From Herpetosiphon gulosus (lineage in GTDB: Bacteria > Chloroflexota > Chloroflexia > Chloroflexales > Herpetosiphonaceae), in NCBI RefSeq assembly GCF_039545135.1, contig NZ_BAABRU010000015.1, positions 79,576-143,575 on the forward strand: DNA of 64,000 bases, given 5' to 3'. Below are positions 41,766 to 50,108 of this stretch, piece after piece. The position numbers were made by a program, and so were the translations under genes. Numbering within the stretch: the first letter of the stretch is position 1; each line of letters starts with the position of its first letter. The notes below the pieces were generated by a model. It saw only the letters and a list, made by a program, of their open reading frames with translations. It was not told where the DNA came from and ran no database searches.

Positions 41766-43796
41766 TTAGATTGTAAATTGCTGGCCATACAGCCGGAAGA
41801 ATTCGGGGGTTGGGCTGCTGGCGAATAAGCCGCTGGCACTCGTGGCATTCAAAGCCAAGGCCACATACCCGCGATCAACAAAATGCTTGGAAGCTTCGGC
41901 TTGCGGCGTGGCTCCATTAGCACTGTAAACCTTCAAAACTCCAGCGATTCCAGCGGTTGTGCCAAGGCTAAGCAAGGCCGCATTATCATAGTTCAATACC
42001 AAGGTTGGCTTAAGTGGCACGCTGGCATTCACATCGCTGGGCAAGGCAGCGTTACTAGCCAGGGCAAAAATATAGCCACGACTTAGAGCGCCGCCAGTAG
42101 CATTGGGCAAACTACTGCACGAACCATACATTGTAGTCGTAATCACCCGTAGATGGTTGAGTTCGCTGGCGCGGCTTTCGGCGGCTTGATTGAAAAAGAC
42201 CATCAAGTTGCCTTCGGAGGAGCCAGCGGTCAATGGAATTGGCGCAGTTGGATTGTGGCTAGGTGGATTGCCGCCCTCGGAATAGGCTGCTACTGCCAGT
42301 TGAATCCCAGTTTGACCTTCAAAAACTAGCAAGGCCGTGCCATCTAGCGACGGCAAATTGCTGACCACCCCATTGAGATCAACCGCATAGGCATTTTGTT
42401 CACCAGCCGCTGCCACATAAATCGCCGTTGGCGTTAGGCCCGATTCAGTCACAACTTTGACGCTATATGAGCCTTGAGTTACTGAGCCATAAGGCATCAC
42501 CGCCACCAGTGGAAATTGGCTGGGCGTGCATTCAAGCCAATTGCATTCAGGTGGATTACCTTCAAGTTGCGCGACATAGACCGCCGTTGAGCCATTAGCT
42601 TGATCGCCAATCACCACTACATAATCATCGGAATTTGCACCGAGCAACTTGAAGCCCTGCGAATTTACCCGTGAATCAAGGCTGCCTTGAGGAATAATTG
42701 TGCTAGGATCGTTCAGGCTGCCGCGTAACAGATACACCCAGCCATGTTTGAGGTCAGCCAAAGGCGTTTCAGCAATTGGTAAACTGATCACCTCAGCAGT
42801 TGGATTGCTGCCAAAATTATGTTGAAACGAGGGCAAGGGCAAGGGCAGGCGTTCGGGTCCAACCCGTGGCTGATCAAATGGCGCAGTTGCCATGGCGCTG
42901 TAGGGCAAACCAGCCCCAGTTTGGGCACGGAATGGCTGCCAAACATCATCGCCACCCTCGATCCGCATAACTTCGCTCGAACCAACCAAGTGAGCCATAA
43001 TCGACTCAGCCGTTGGGTTGAACGAAGGCAACGCCAAATCTGGGTGCTCAGCATTATTTGAATTAATATATTGATCGCGCAAACCAATCGCGTAGTGCAT
43101 CCATTCGTGGACAATCACGCGATAGCCTTCTGGCTCGTGCCAAGGAATACTAAAGCTGCCTTGACGCTCCCACATACCACGACCCAAGCGAATTGGCATA
43201 TGCTTGGCATCAGTATAGAGGCCTTCGCGCCAACTACGGGGGTGATAGCGGTTTGAGGCCAGAATTTGAATATCGGCAGCTCGCATATGCTGCACGCCAC
43301 CAAATACCACCTGACCAAAGGCCATCGTGCCATTGCTCACATCGAACAAGAAATCTGAGGCCCGCCGAAAAGCCCATTGCAATTGATTCAGCTCGCTGGC
43401 ACTCGGCACCCATTCGATCGCTACCAACACATTAAATAAACAAACTTTCGTTGCAGTCGTGCTTTGGGTGGTGGTATGGGTTGCTTGGACTTGGGCATAA
43501 GCCAGCGGCGCATTCGGCAAATCGTCGGCGCTAGTGCTCGAAGCTAGTTGTTGTTGAAGATCATAAACACAAAAAGCCCAATTGAGGTCTTGCAGCCCGA
43601 ACAAATTGGCATTTGGCAACGACCAATTAGTCAGCAAGGCTGTTTGGCTTGGCACACGTTGGGTCAGCTGCGGATTACTTAGTTGCATAATTGGTTGGGT
43701 GGTGTACCAATCGGTATTGCCGCTTGGGGCTGGGTTGGGCGTAGTGTTAAAAAGATTGTAGCGGTTGAAATAAACTTGGGCGTGTGGTGTGGACAT
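41766..43796 (-). CDS. M64-like zinc metallopeptidase, 676 aa
   Basis: At about residue 229 lies HEWMHYAIGLRDQY. This HExxHxxxGLxDxY spacing fits the zinc site of the M64 (IgA peptidase) type, where the Asp is the third ligand region. TAESIMAHLVGS downstream could be the Met-turn. The first 200 residues are beta-rich, and the 350 after the zinc site form several beta domains (PIPLTAGSSEGNLMVFFNQA). No signal peptide is seen: it starts MSTPHAQVYFNRYN, so it acts inside or leaves by an unusual route. It is divergent from the CHAT-TPR gene, with 130 bases between, suggesting shared control. Substrate unknown. Confidence 0.72.
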   Translation of the reverse strand: MSTPHAQVYFNRYNLFNTTPNPAPSGNTDWYTTQPIMQLSNPQLTQRVPSQTALLTNWSLPNANLFGLQDLNWAFCVYDLQQQLASSTSADDLPNAPLAYAQVQATHTTTQSTTATKVCLFNVLVAIEWVPSASELNQLQWAFRRASDFLFDVSNGTMAFGQVVFGGVQHMRAADIQILASNRYHPRSWREGLYTDAKHMPIRLGRGMWERQGSFSIPWHEPEGYRVIVHEWMHYAIGLRDQYINSNNAEHPDLALPSFNPTAESIMAHLVGSSEVMRIEGGDDVWQPFRAQTGAGLPYSAMATAPFDQPRVGPERLPLPLPSFQHNFGSNPTAEVISLPIAETPLADLKHGWVYLLRGSLNDPSTIIPQGSLDSRVNSQGFKLLGANSDDYVVVIGDQANGSTAVYVAQLEGNPPECNWLECTPSQFPLVAVMPYGSVTQGSYSVKVVTESGLTPTAIYVAAAGEQNAYAVDLNGVVSNLPSLDGTALLVFEGQTGIQLAVAAYSEGGNPPSHNPTAPIPLTAGSSEGNLMVFFNQAAESRASELNHLRVITTTMYGSCSSLPNATGGALSRGYIFALASNAALPSDVNASVPLKPTLVLNYDNAALLSLGTTAGIAGVLKVYSANGATPQAEASKHFVDRGYVALALNATSASGLFASSPTPEFFRLYGQQFTI

Positions 43797-43926
43797 GATC
43801 GCATTCCCCCAATGTCACAAAACAAGGGCTACTCTGGTAGCAAAGCCGATCAAAATCGAGTATAGTAGCACTAGAATGTTGCTTCAATTACGCGGATAGT
43901 CTGCCTGGCCTCTCACAAACCTAGGC

Positions 43927-46569
43927 ATGCTGGATGGCGTTGCATACACCAAGGGTGATGGTATGGTTTTACTTGATGATGCCTTCGAATCAACGGTTAC
44001 ACCGGCACTTACTTCTTACATCTGGCTCCTGCGTTGGTGTGATTCGGCTCAGTTGGCTAGCCTAACGCCTTATTCACCCGAACAGATCGAACGCTTTTGG
44101 CAAAGCACCTTGGTCATCGAACACCCCCATCATGGTTGGTATCAACTACGCGAAGCACCTAGCTTAAATGAACGACCCTATCGTGAGCACGAAGTCTTTG
44201 CTGCCGCCTTTGAGTATAGCCAGCAACAACTCAATCGTCTAGAGGCTGAGGCCTGGCAATTTGAGCTAGAACGTTGGCTCTACTACCTTGAGGAATATTT
44301 GGAGCTGCTTTCGGCTCGCCGCGATTGGCCAACCATCGCCGAGGTGCTGACCAAAGCTACCACCATTCCACAAGTCAATCTGCGCCAACAGCAACTGCTG
44401 ATGCTCTACAAGGCGATTATCACCATGCGACTTGAACGTCAATATGATACCGCCCAACGTTTATTACAACAATTACGTGATGATATCCAGCTCGAAGCCG
44501 ATTTAGTGCCGATGGTAATCAACAGTATGGGCACGTTAGCCTGGTTTCGCGGAGCCTACGATCAGGCCATCCAACATTATATTGAGCAACATCAACACGC
44601 TCAGCAAGTGCAAAATTGGCTGTATCAAGGCCATAGTTTGCTCAACCAGAGTATTTTATCCAATCAGCTGCAACGCCCAGAATATGCCTTAGAGCTAAGT
44701 TTGCAAGCACTCGAAGCCTTGCAACGGGCCGGCAATCGCTATCGCGAGGCTCATGCGCTCTACGAAGTTGGCTCGAATTTGCTCTATTTATGTCGTTGGG
44801 ATGAGGCCGATAGCTATTTTTCGCAGTCGGCAGCGCTCTACCAAACCCTCGATACAATCGGCGATTTGGCCAATTTGTATTGGCATATTGGCTTTTTGAA
44901 ACATTTGGCAGGCGATTTGCAGGCCAGCAAACAAGCCTATCAAATTAGTATTGAGGCGGCTCGCGCCAGCGTTGTGCCCAATGATGATAGCCTACGCGAT
45001 TCATTGGCGTTTTTGGGCTTGCTCTATTGCAGTATGCACGATTATCAAGCAGCCTTGGAAATTTATGCCCAAGCTGAAGCCTTGGCTCGCCAACATAACA
45101 ATCGCCATGAGTTAGCCCTGATTCTCAATCAACGCGGCGATGCTGAACGGCGGAGCGGGGCAATTGATGCAGCATTCGCAGCCTTTGCCGAATCCATCGC
45201 AATTATTGAAGATTTACGTACCTCGTTCGGCGATGAAGATACCAAATTGGGCTTGATTAGTACGGCCCAACAGGTTTATGAGCATATGGTTGTGCTGTGT
45301 ATCGAGCGCGGCGATGCGGCTCAAGCAGTCAATTATATCGAGCGAGCACGTTCGCGAGCCTTCCTCGATGCGCTGCAAGCTGGCGATGAACGTGCCGCAG
45401 TTGAGCTTTCGCAGCAATGTGCCGATTTAGCCGAAATTCAAGCCCAACTCGACCAACGCACAGCGGTGATCGAATACTTTACAGTTGGGGTGTTAGGCCG
45501 ATCATTGCGCTTCTTGGCAGCTTTGGCCGAACGCAAATCGCCAATTCTGCATCATTTCAGCCTTGAGCCAGCCTTATACAGCGTGGCGATAACTGCAACA
45601 ACCGCTACGATTCATCAGCATACCTTTAATCCCTTGAACCTGACTCGTGGCCATGGCGGGCATCATCGCTTGCTGCAACCACGGATTTTGAAGGCAATTT
45701 CGCAGGCTTTGATTGAGCCATACGAAGCCATGTTGGCAACAGTTGATTTGGTGTATGTTGTGCCGCATGGCCCGCTGCATGATGTGCCATTTATGGCGTT
45801 GCAAACCAGCGATGGCAACTGGTTGGTACGCGAGGAAAACCCGGCGATTGCCTTGGCTCCCAGTGCCACTATTTTGGTGCGCTATGCCTTAGGTCGCGCC
45901 GCCAGCAGCCAAACGCAGCATTACTGCTTTGGCTACAACAGCGTCGGAGCCGAAGCCCTAACCTATGCTGAACACGAAGCCCAAGAAATCGCCAAATTAG
46001 TGGATGGGCAGGCTTGGACAGGCGCATTAGCCACCGATCAATTTTTGCGCTATGCCCATGACGCACGGATTATTCACATCGCCTCGCACTGTGTGTACGA
46101 TGCCCAACAGCCATTAAATTCGCACCTAATTCTTGGCCACGAAACCCTGAGCGCCCAAACGATTATGGATCAAGTTGAGATTGATACTGATTTGGTGGTG
46201 TTGAGTGCTTGCGTCAGCGGGCGCAGTTTTGTGGCGGTCAGCGACGACCAATATGGCCTTCAACGGGCGTTTTTATATGCTGGAACCCGTAGTTTGCTCT
46301 GCTCGTTGTGGAACGCCTCGGATGTCGCGGCGTTGTTCGTGATGGATCGCTTTTACCGTGAATTGCAGGCCGGAGTACGGATTGCCGTAGCACTTAAACA
46401 CGCCGTGATTGCTGTACGTGACTTGACGCGGGCTGATATTATTAAACAGTTCCAGCTTTGGCAGCTACCAGCTAGCGCAATTCCGCTTGAACCAGACGGC
46501 CAGCACAGCGAAAGCCCCTTGGCTGACCCGCGCTTTTGGGCTGGCTTTATGGTGATTGGCAAAGCCTAA
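43927..46569 (+). CDS. CHAT-domain protease-like protein with TPR repeats, 880 aa
   Basis: The first 100 residues are unassigned. TPR repeats run from about 150 to 450 (NSMGTLAWFRGAYDQAIQHY, HALYEVGSNLLYLCRWDEAD, FLGLLYCSMHDYQAALEIYAQ). The C-terminal CHAT domain has the caspase-like dyad: His in RIIHIASHCVYD (717/721) and Cys762 in VVLSACVSGRS. GLQRAFLYAGTRSLLCSLWN and WAGFMVIGK complete the family pattern. CHAT proteases include separase-related and gasdermin- or Craspase-type effectors that TPR domains often regulate. Sigma-factor and zinc-finger genes follow. The start at 43927 or an ATG at 43963 is uncertain. Confidence 0.88.
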   Translation: MLDGVAYTKGDGMVLLDDAFESTVTPALTSYIWLLRWCDSAQLASLTPYSPEQIERFWQSTLVIEHPHHGWYQLREAPSLNERPYREHEVFAAAFEYSQQQLNRLEAEAWQFELERWLYYLEEYLELLSARRDWPTIAEVLTKATTIPQVNLRQQQLLMLYKAIITMRLERQYDTAQRLLQQLRDDIQLEADLVPMVINSMGTLAWFRGAYDQAIQHYIEQHQHAQQVQNWLYQGHSLLNQSILSNQLQRPEYALELSLQALEALQRAGNRYREAHALYEVGSNLLYLCRWDEADSYFSQSAALYQTLDTIGDLANLYWHIGFLKHLAGDLQASKQAYQISIEAARASVVPNDDSLRDSLAFLGLLYCSMHDYQAALEIYAQAEALARQHNNRHELALILNQRGDAERRSGAIDAAFAAFAESIAIIEDLRTSFGDEDTKLGLISTAQQVYEHMVVLCIERGDAAQAVNYIERARSRAFLDALQAGDERAAVELSQQCADLAEIQAQLDQRTAVIEYFTVGVLGRSLRFLAALAERKSPILHHFSLEPALYSVAITATTATIHQHTFNPLNLTRGHGGHHRLLQPRILKAISQALIEPYEAMLATVDLVYVVPHGPLHDVPFMALQTSDGNWLVREENPAIALAPSATILVRYALGRAASSQTQHYCFGYNSVGAEALTYAEHEAQEIAKLVDGQAWTGALATDQFLRYAHDARIIHIASHCVYDAQQPLNSHLILGHETLSAQTIMDQVEIDTDLVVLSACVSGRSFVAVSDDQYGLQRAFLYAGTRSLLCSLWNASDVAALFVMDRFYRELQAGVRIAVALKHAVIAVRDLTRADIIKQFQLWQLPASAIPLEPDGQHSESPLADPRFWAGFMVIGKA

Positions 46570-46655
46570 AGTGTAAGCGGCCATTGTTCGTTTGACCATT
46601 GTAAAATGTTTACGATGCTTCTCAAAGCATCCGCCTGAAAGCAAAGGTGCGCACC

Positions 46656-47435
46656 ATGTTCGAGACCCAATTATCTGATAGCGAGCAGATCTATACCGAA
46701 CGTGCAACTCTTCTCATCAAAAAATATGGATGGACACTGCTCTCAATCGACGAGCTGGTACAACGAACTGTGCGCCGTCGCGCGACCGATTTTCAAGGAA
46801 CCCTTGATCAAGCCTTAATTTGTACCTACATGGTGTCGTTATACGATGCCTGTTCTGGGCGCGAAGGCCTAAGTCGGCGCGAGGATGGCTATACGGAGCT
46901 TTTCCGCATGGTCTATAGCTATGCCATGCTTAAACGTTTTGAACCAGCCGAGGAAATCGCCCAAGCTACGATCGAACGTGTCCTCAAACATTTTGACGAT
47001 TGCCGCAAGCCTGGCGCATTTTGGGAGTTTGTGCGTTTGCAAATGAACAATGCCTTGCGCAGCTTACGTCGTTGGACAAAATATCCCGCTGATTCATTAG
47101 ATCAACCGAGTATGAATGATGAGGGTCAAAACCGTTACGATGTGTTGGAAGATACCCAAAGCATCGCTCCCGCAACGGTGGTGATTCAACATGAAACGAA
47201 GGAGCGGATTTCAGCCTGTTTAAATGCCTATCTGCGTGAACACCCACGTTCACACAATCAATTAGCCGCATTGTGGCTCAAATATATCACTGGCCTTGAT
47301 GACAATGCGATTAGCCGGACGTTGGAAACTACCGTAAGCCATGTACACACCCTGCGCAGCCGAGCAATCAAGCGGTTGCGTGACGATCCCCGCTGGCAAG
47401 CTGTTGCCACTGATCTAGGGATTGCTTACGAATAA
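46656..47435 (+). CDS. Sigma-70-like RNA polymerase sigma factor, 259 aa
   Basis: Region 2 around AEEIAQATIERVLKHFDDCRKPGAFWEFVRLQMNNALRSLRRW and region 4 HNQLAALWLKYITGLDDNAISRTLETTVSHVHTLRSRAIKRLRDD fit an ECF-like sigma factor with a diverged region 2. The N-terminal 80 residues are an extension (YGWTLLSIDELVQRTVRRRA). The ATG at 46656 has AAAGG at fair spacing. It lies 86 bases after the CHAT gene and 21 bases before a zinc-finger protein that could be its anti-sigma. Confidence 0.8.
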   Translation: MFETQLSDSEQIYTERATLLIKKYGWTLLSIDELVQRTVRRRATDFQGTLDQALICTYMVSLYDACSGREGLSRREDGYTELFRMVYSYAMLKRFEPAEEIAQATIERVLKHFDDCRKPGAFWEFVRLQMNNALRSLRRWTKYPADSLDQPSMNDEGQNRYDVLEDTQSIAPATVVIQHETKERISACLNAYLREHPRSHNQLAALWLKYITGLDDNAISRTLETTVSHVHTLRSRAIKRLRDDPRWQAVATDLGIAYE

Positions 47436-47456
47436 CTATTTTGGTGAGGAACTACC

Positions 47457-48092
47457 ATGAACACGCCACTTCCGACCGCATCTCACGAGATTATGCGTCA
47501 ACGTCTTGTTGAGTATGCCCATGCTGTTGCTCTCGGTGCGCCACTTGATGCCGCGCTCCAAGTCGTCGCCGACCATGTTGAAACATGCGCAAGCTGTCGC
47601 GCCGAGTTGTTTGATGCCTTGGATGCGAGTTACGCTTTATACAGCAATTCACTATCGATTGTTGATAACATTCCCGCGCCATCGTTGAAGTTTTTGCGCC
47701 AGCATTCGTTGATCACCAGTGCTGCTCCCGAAACCGTTGGCTATCGTTTTATGATTGAATTCTCCGACGAGATGCTCAAACATATGCAAATTCAATTGCA
47801 ATACACGGGCCAAATGCGCGGTCAACGCCTGATCGGTACCTATCGCCAATCGTCGGTAAGCATTCCCGATGTGACGATTGAAATGTATGAGAGTATGCAG
47901 CCTAAACATGCGGTTTTGCACTGCTACATTCAAGTGCCCGAGCGTGATCCCTTTGATCAAGCTGGAACCCAAGTCATGGTGGTTTCGCCAACCTATGAAA
48001 ATAATGGCACGACCGATGCCGATGGGTTTGTCTTGTTTGATCGGATTCCGATTGAAGAATTGGCTCGTTTGAAGATCAAAATCCTCAATTAG
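47457..48092 (+). CDS. Zinc-finger anti-sigma-like protein, 211 aa
   Basis: Residues about 38-51 are VADHVETCASCRAEL, the HxxxCxxC zinc motif of anti-sigma factors (zf-HC2). The rest is soluble and beta-rich and ends in NGTTDADGFVLFDRIPIEELARL, which resembles a carboxypeptidase-regulatory-like beta domain. No membrane helix is found, unlike classical anti-sigma factors, so it would act in the cytoplasm. Its place right after the sigma factor supports a sigma/anti-sigma pair. A ribosome site is weak (GGTGAGG). Confidence 0.7.
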   Translation: MNTPLPTASHEIMRQRLVEYAHAVALGAPLDAALQVVADHVETCASCRAELFDALDASYALYSNSLSIVDNIPAPSLKFLRQHSLITSAAPETVGYRFMIEFSDEMLKHMQIQLQYTGQMRGQRLIGTYRQSSVSIPDVTIEMYESMQPKHAVLHCYIQVPERDPFDQAGTQVMVVSPTYENNGTTDADGFVLFDRIPIEELARLKIKILN

Positions 48093-48145
48093 CACGCGTG
48101 GGTAGTACGGGTTGTGTTGTGTTCTACCCACTGCTGCTAATTGAG
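48084..48145. terminator. Large hairpin overlapping the end of the zinc-finger gene
   Basis: Arms CTCAATTAGCA-N3-GTGGGTAG (48084-48105) and CTACCCAC-N3-TGCTAATTGAG (48124-48145). The stop codon lies in the left arm. There is no T-run on the plus side; it separates convergent genes. Confidence 0.6.
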
Positions 48146-48174
48146 CAAAAGCTAAACCAAAGAGAGAATCATTG

Positions 48175-48819
48175 CTACGATTCCCCAACTTCTTGCGCTA
48201 ATTGATCTAGGAATTGGTTGAGAATACCAGTTCGTTGTTCTGCTAATGCACGGCCTGTGGCTGTTTGCATTGTTTGTGGCAGCTTTAAGAGTTTGGTATA
48301 AAAATGGTCGATGCTGTTAATTTGATCATCGGCAGGGCGGGTACGCGGAATCGGCTGCTGTGGATCGTAGAGCCGTCGGCCAAGCTCAACACTCAGCATC
48401 AAACAACGGGCTAAGCCAATCGCGCCGAGCGAATCAAGCCGATCGGCATCTTGGACGATTTGGGCCTCTAAAGTTTCTGGCTGAATGTTGGCCGAGAAAC
48501 TGTGAGCAGCAATCGCATGGCTGATCGCCGGTAAATACTGTTCGGGGTAGCCTTGGCTAGCTAGCCATTGGGTTGCGTGTTCGGCAGCCATGCGCGAGGC
48601 TTGGCTGCGTAACGGTGAGGCCTTAGAAACAACCACGCAATCGTGTAACCAGGCAGCCGGAATAATCACTGCTAAATCGCCGCCCGCTTCAGCTTGAATT
48701 AATTGCGCATTACGCACGACCCGCCGAATATGTTCAGGATCGTGCGAAACATCAGCCTGACCAAGCTCTTGCTCAATCCACGTCGCAAACCGCGCTTGCC
48801 ATTGGTGTAAATCCAACAT
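48175..48819 (-). CDS. HD-domain phosphohydrolase, 214 aa
   Basis: It has DVSHDPEHIRRVVRNAQLI (first His), IIPAAWLHDCVV (the HD pair), and SHAIAAHSFSANIQPETLEAQIVQDADRLDSLGAIGLARC (His and last Asp). This matches YedJ/YpgQ-type HD hydrolases that act on nucleotides or related phosphoesters. The ATG at 48819 is preferred because the longer reading from 48852 overlaps the upstream gene. It begins four bases after the glycosyltransferase stop, so they form an operon. Confidence 0.82.
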   Translation of the reverse strand: MLDLHQWQARFATWIEQELGQADVSHDPEHIRRVVRNAQLIQAEAGGDLAVIIPAAWLHDCVVVSKASPLRSQASRMAAEHATQWLASQGYPEQYLPAISHAIAAHSFSANIQPETLEAQIVQDADRLDSLGAIGLARCLMLSVELGRRLYDPQQPIPRTRPADDQINSIDHFYTKLLKLPQTMQTATGRALAEQRTGILNQFLDQLAQEVGES

Positions 48820-48823
48820 TATG

Positions 48824-49951
48824 CTAGCCCCCAACCTTGCGATAAACCTCAAGTGTAGCCTTAGCTAGATTCTCCCACGAGAAAGCTTGGGCACGCAGCA
48901 AACCACGTTCACGGAGATCGTCGCGCAAACTGGCATCATTGGCAATCCGCACTAATTCTTGGGCCATCTGATCAAGATCATCAGGGTCTACTTGAATCGC
49001 CGCATCACCCACGACTTCGGGAATACTGGTGGCATTGGTAGTCAAGACTGGCGTGCCCGAAGCCATGGCCTCAAGTGGCGGAATGCCAAAGCCTTCATAG
49101 CGCGATGGATAAATAAAGGCCGTCGCAGCGTTATACCACAACGGCAATTCCTCGCCTGGCACATAGCCAAGGAAACTCACGCTATCATGCAATTGTAACT
49201 GCTCGTAAGTGCTGAAAATTTCGTCGAAATTCCAGCCCTTGCCACCACCAATTAACAATGGCATACCAATTTCGTGTTTAACTTTGGCATAGGCTCGCAG
49301 CAAATTGGGAATATTTTTGCGTGGCTCTAAAGTGCCAAGATAGAGCAAAAATTGCTCCGGCAGTTGCTTTTGCTGCTTCCAAGCATTAATTTCAGCGGTT
49401 GAACGCGGGTGATATTGTGCCCCAGCGGCGTTATAAGCAATACTAATTTTAGCCGGATCAAGCCCCAGCCGATCGACCATAGCAGCCTTGGTATACTCAG
49501 AAACCGCAAATAAATGGGCAGCTTGGCGCACACCTTGGCGCGTTGCCGCCGCCAAATAACGCCGATTGGCCTTGCGATGCGAACCAGTTACATCCATAAA
49601 CGCCAAATCGTGAATGGTGACGATGGTTGGCACGGGCGAGAGCAACGGCGAGATATTCAACAAGCCATGAAACAAATTAACACGGCGTTTGGCTAATAAC
49701 CATGGCGCGATCAACTGCTCCCAAGGAATCCGATATTTGGGCTGAATTGTAGGCAAACGCGATTCGACAATCTCCCAATTGGAAGGCAAATTGAGGTGTT
49801 GGCGCACATTCGGCCCAACAAACAGGGTGTATTGGTTATCGTGGTCGAGCTTAGCCAAGTTTTCAATCAAAAAGCGCGTGTGATTGGAAACCCCAGCCTG
49901 CCGAAAAGAGCTATCGAATGAAAGCAAATGGCCATTAATCGTAAAATGCAT
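48824..49951 (-). CDS. Glycosyltransferase family 4 (GT-B), 375 aa
   Basis: It begins MHFTINGHLLSFDSSFRQAGVSNHTRFL, with the N-terminal donor/acceptor loop of GT4 enzymes. The C-terminal half has FLLYLGTLEPRKNIPNLLRAY, FLGYVPGEELPLWYNAATAFIYPSRYEGFGIPPLEAMASGTPVLTTNATSIPEVVGDAAI, with the EX7E motif (E in YEGFGIPPLE). Such enzymes add hexoses to lipids or polysaccharides; no acceptor can be read. The start at 49951 fits the conserved N-terminus better than 50002, but the ribosome site is weak. Confidence 0.85.
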   Translation of the reverse strand: MHFTINGHLLSFDSSFRQAGVSNHTRFLIENLAKLDHDNQYTLFVGPNVRQHLNLPSNWEIVESRLPTIQPKYRIPWEQLIAPWLLAKRRVNLFHGLLNISPLLSPVPTIVTIHDLAFMDVTGSHRKANRRYLAAATRQGVRQAAHLFAVSEYTKAAMVDRLGLDPAKISIAYNAAGAQYHPRSTAEINAWKQQKQLPEQFLLYLGTLEPRKNIPNLLRAYAKVKHEIGMPLLIGGGKGWNFDEIFSTYEQLQLHDSVSFLGYVPGEELPLWYNAATAFIYPSRYEGFGIPPLEAMASGTPVLTTNATSIPEVVGDAAIQVDPDDLDQMAQELVRIANDASLRDDLRERGLLRAQAFSWENLAKATLEVYRKVGG

Positions 49952-50108
49952 AAACTCAATTTCTAAAACTACAGAGAAGCGATTCTTCAGCGAGTATAAC
50001 ATACCTCACTTTTAGCATTATCCAAGCGTCATTCTTACCCTTAACACACCTCGCGGCTGCAAAATTTAGAACTTACTCCATACACCGTGTGCAGCAAAAA
50101 TCGCCATT
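49952..50108. other. Flank left of the CRISPR array, possible leader
   Basis: 157 bases between the start of the divergent glycosyltransferase and the first repeat. It must hold the glycosyltransferase promoter. AT-rich words (GCAAAATTTAGAACTTACTC at about 50060) lie near the array. It is short for a leader. The array's orientation is not settled, so calling this a leader rests only on the truncated repeat being at the other end. Confidence 0.4.
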
